Position numbers and translations under genes: made by a program
From: an uncultured Candidatus Melainabacteria bacterium
GTDB taxonomy: Bacteria; Cyanobacteriota; Vampirovibrionia; Gastranaerophilales; Gastranaerophilaceae
Reading direction: 5' to 3'
Length of the DNA: 45,895 nt
Assembly: GCA_934692295.1 (NCBI GenBank)
Contig: CAKUTL010000007.1
Location: forward strand, 1 to 45,895
The notes under the pieces: model-generated
What the model was told of the DNA's origin: nothing
Databases searched by the model: none
The model's input: only the letters and a program-made list of their open reading frames with translations
In this document: positions 43,681-45,895 of the stretch, piece after piece
Numbering within the stretch: position 1 is the stretch's first letter
Layout of the letters: the number at the start of each line of letters is the position of its first letter

Positions 43681-43733
43681 TACACCCCTACGGGGTATAG
43701 GTATATATTAAAATATTTTCGCTCGTTTGTCAA
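43681..43733 (-). promoter_or_regulatory. Promoter and CsoR-type operator
   Basis: TTGACA (43733-43728), 17 bases, TAATAT (43710-43705); a palindrome ACCCC-TAC-GGGGT (43684-43696) inside TACACCCCTACGGGGTATA lies around the start site. GC-rich CCCC/GGGG palindromes of this kind are CsoR operators. Confidence 0.8.
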
Positions 43734-43755
43734 GATAGTTTTGGGGTATGCTAAG

Positions 43756-43788
43756 AAAGGGTCGGGAATCAAAGATTTCCGACCCTTT
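43756..43788 (-). terminator. Terminator downstream of the repeat protein gene
   Basis: GAAAGGGTCGG / CCCGACCCTTTC stem about 20 bases past the stop of the minus-strand gene at 43810. Confidence 0.75.
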
Positions 43789-43809
43789 CCAACTTTTATC
43801 GAAATTAAA

Positions 43810-45390
43810 CTATTTTATTGCCTTTGGAAGGGATGAAAGCATTTTGAACAAATCTGCATTTTCTTGATTTGAGTTCATAATAATTGCGTCATTGCCCCAG
43901 TTTGAATATTCCCTAACTGTTCCGTTTAAATAGATTTCATATTCAATACCATCAATCATGCCTTTACGCTTCATATGAACAATGTTTGGACCTTCAACGT
44001 AGGTTCTATCCCAACTTGGATCGTTCAAAGCAGCTTTGAAACGTTCTACAGATTTTGCATTCTCAGGTGATTCTGTTTTGTTTTCAACTTCCAAAATCAT
44101 TTTGTTATAATAAGTATTTCTGTTTTTATTAGTTTTGCAATTTTCGTCTATTTCATCACATCGTATTAAATTTCCGTCTTTGTCAAATTCAAAGACATTG
44201 CCTAAACCTGGGCTATTCCATTCTTGCAATATTTGGATTTTACCGTTATCAAAAAATGTTACAGCAGAATCATCTGTATCCATTACTCTTTTTGGTTTTC
44301 CATGCTCGAAAGAAGTTAGCTTTTGCAACATTCCTTTAGAGTCAAAATCTTCAATGAGCTTAACTTCAGCATTATCATCGCCCAAGCTAATCGCACGTTT
44401 ATCAATACCGTTTTCAGATTCAACAATTTCACCTAACTTTTTACCAGTGTAATCCATATTATAAGTACGTACTAAATTGCCATCTTTTACAACAACTTTT
44501 TCCAACGTACCATTTGAACGGTATTTCTTTTCACCATCAACTTTGCTTGGGTCAAGTTCAACATTTCCCAGTTCAGATGGTTTTAAATCTATTTTTGAAT
44601 AATCTATACCAGAAGTATTGATTACCGGATATAATTTAGGCTTTACGCTAGAAATCTCTTTACCACCTACGTATCTATTGAGTTCTTGTACTTCGCCATC
44701 TTTATTTTCTACAGTTCTTCTTGCAAGTTTACCATTTTCAAATGAGTAGCAAATATTTGCACCTCCATCAACACCATCATCTACAAGAACAATATTTTTC
44801 ACTTTGCCATTTTCATCATAGGCAATACTTCTTGTTAAATCTCCATTAGAAGAATCTACGACATATTCTAGATTTCCGGTTTTATCATCATAAAAAGTTG
44901 ACTTTATTTCTTTCCCCGTTTCAGGGTCAAATTCTCTGATAGAAGAAGTGTTTCCATTCTCTTCAATATTTTCTTCTTTAATCTTGTTTCCGGTTTGGTT
45001 ATTGACTTCGATAAATCTATAAACTTTACCATCATAAACATTATAAATTTTTGAAATATCGCCATTTTTCTCTTCATAATAAGCATTTATACCGTCAGAA
45101 GATTTTACTTCTTCACCTTTAATCTCATATTTAGTCGGTTCAGTTGGCTTTAAATCTGCAACTGATGCGAGGGCTTTTTCTTCTGCATTAGCTTCTGTTT
45201 TTGGAAGTTCAGTCGGTTTAATAACCCCAACTTTGTTATAAGCTGACAACGCATCAGCAGCAGAAGCCGTTACAGGCTTATCAACCGGAGTGGTTGAAGA
45301 GTTATTATCTGATTGTTTCGTTTTATATTGAGAAATTAAATTCGTCGAACCTTTAAAATTAACAGACGAAAAGTTGATTGAATCTACCAT
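43810..45390 (-). CDS. Repeat protein (antitoxin YwqK/YD-like repeats), unknown function
   Basis: 526 residues, no classical signal peptide; start MVDSINFSSVNFKG carries the lineage 'F-K-G' motif. A Thr/Pro/Ala-rich linker (30-100) precedes about a dozen short beta repeats of the form 'Y-D-x-x-G-x-[LV]-x-x-x-[VI]' (FDPETGKEIKSTFYDDKTGNLEYVV, YDENGKVKNIVLVDDG), as in YwqK and YD/RHS-type beta hairpins. Acidic. Possibly surface or secreted, binding function. GGAG precedes the ATG. Confidence 0.7.
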   Translation of the reverse strand: MVDSINFSSVNFKGSTNLISQYKTKQSDNNSSTTPVDKPVTASAADALSAYNKVGVIKPTELPKTEANAEEKALASVADLKPTEPTKYEIKGEEVKSSDGINAYYEEKNGDISKIYNVYDGKVYRFIEVNNQTGNKIKEENIEENGNTSSIREFDPETGKEIKSTFYDDKTGNLEYVVDSSNGDLTRSIAYDENGKVKNIVLVDDGVDGGANICYSFENGKLARRTVENKDGEVQELNRYVGGKEISSVKPKLYPVINTSGIDYSKIDLKPSELGNVELDPSKVDGEKKYRSNGTLEKVVVKDGNLVRTYNMDYTGKKLGEIVESENGIDKRAISLGDDNAEVKLIEDFDSKGMLQKLTSFEHGKPKRVMDTDDSAVTFFDNGKIQILQEWNSPGLGNVFEFDKDGNLIRCDEIDENCKTNKNRNTYYNKMILEVENKTESPENAKSVERFKAALNDPSWDRTYVEGPNIVHMKRKGMIDGIEYEIYLNGTVREYSNWGNDAIIMNSNQENADLFKMLSSLPKAIK

Positions 45391-45488
45391 AAAAACACAC
45401 TCCTATTTTGTCGTATATAAATATAAAAAAGAATTACAACAAATTATTGCTAAAAATTAAGGCGTTTTAAAGTTTTATGAAGCTATTT

Positions 45489-45512
45489 GTTGGGCTAGAA
45501 AGCCCAACCTAC
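45489..45512. repeat. REP-like GTAG hairpin 6
   Basis: GTTGGGCTAGAAAGCCCAAC plus CTAC. Confidence 0.7.
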
Positions 45513-45660
45513 ATTATTTAGAATATATAATATATATAAAAAATAAATTAAAAGCTGAATTCTTTCGGGCTAAAGCCCTCAGAATGACGAATACGTTTGA
45601 TTTTATTCCGCAAAGTCTGTCATTGCGAGCGTAGGCGAAGCAATCCAGCTGATTTTCAAT

Positions 45661-45684
45661 GTCGGCGTATCAACGCCGACCTAC
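45661..45684. repeat. REP-like GTAG hairpin 7
   Basis: GTCGGCGTATCAACGCCGAC plus CTAC. Confidence 0.7.
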
Positions 45685-45819
45685 AATTTATATACGCATT
45701 CGTCATACTAAGCAGTATCTCTAACTGATGCCCTCAGCTTAACCCCTCATCCTAACCTTCTCCAAAGGGAGAAATTTTACCAATCTTTGAAATTAAAATA
45801 TAGGAAATAATAAAAAACA

Positions 45820-45891
<72 letters not shown>

Positions 45892-45895
45892 AGTT

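Larger units (their letters stand above)
45391..45818. other. Intergenic repeat island
   Basis: No gene. It holds a GTAG hairpin at 45489-45512, a GGGCTAAAGCCC hairpin near 45568, a 'GTCATTGCGAGCG...GAAGCAATCCAG' element at 45619-45650, a GTAG hairpin at 45661-45684 and a CCTAACCTTCTCC hairpin at 45738-45778. Confidence 0.75.

Overview
The window looks like chromosomal DNA of an AT-rich, Gram-negative gut bacterium, most likely Candidatus Gastranaerophilales (Vampirovibrionia/Melainabacteria). The clues are the two pilin-like proteins with an FTLAEVLITLGIIGVVAA N-terminus, the outer-membrane machinery (RND pump with TolC, an AsmA-like protein), several lineage-type proteins whose N-termini carry an 'F-[TK]-G' motif, and intergenic DNA packed with short palindromic repeats. 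This assignment is an inference; no rRNA is present to confirm it.

Layout. 1-10.9 kb: the end of an unknown gene, a helical-repeat protein, an Lrp/AsnC regulator overlapping a class I aminotransferase, a ParDE-type toxin-antitoxin pair, an unknown protein, a DNA repair methyltransferase (Ogt), a tRNA-Gly with tandem repeats derived from its 3' end, a small parvulin, an M24 aminopeptidase, a TrmH/SpoU methyltransferase and a C_GCAxxG_C_C protein. A perfect 383-bp inverted repeat (340-722 and 10443-10825) brackets this block. 10.9-18 kb: two type IV pilin-like genes on either side of cinA and radA, each with a poly-G tract in its leader (G9 in frame, G10 out of frame), then three effector-like genes (HExxH protein, unknown, kinase-like) and tRNA-Ser. 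18-26 kb: two small membrane proteins and a divergent MarR / AcrA-AcrB-TolC efflux locus with a clear operator. 26-32.3 kb: a large TPR/Lys-Pro-rich protein and tag, bordered by repeat islands. 32.3-36.6 kb: a phosphate transporter, acyl-ACP thioesterase and acyl-activating enzyme on one strand. 36.6-45.9 kb: a second HExxH protein, AsmA-like, WG-repeat, CsoR with a Cys-rich metal-binding protein, a repeat protein and tRNA-Thr.

The strongest candidate for something new is the pair of pilin genes that appear to be phase-variable by slippage in a poly-G tract inside the prepilin leader, one in the ON frame and one in the OFF frame. Next are a two-member family of HExxH proteins with shared N-terminal and third-ligand motifs, a kinase-fold protein with exact catalytic spacing, a perfect inverted repeat that could flip 9.7 kb, and several genes whose promoters place -10 exactly six bases before the ATG, which predicts leaderless mRNAs.
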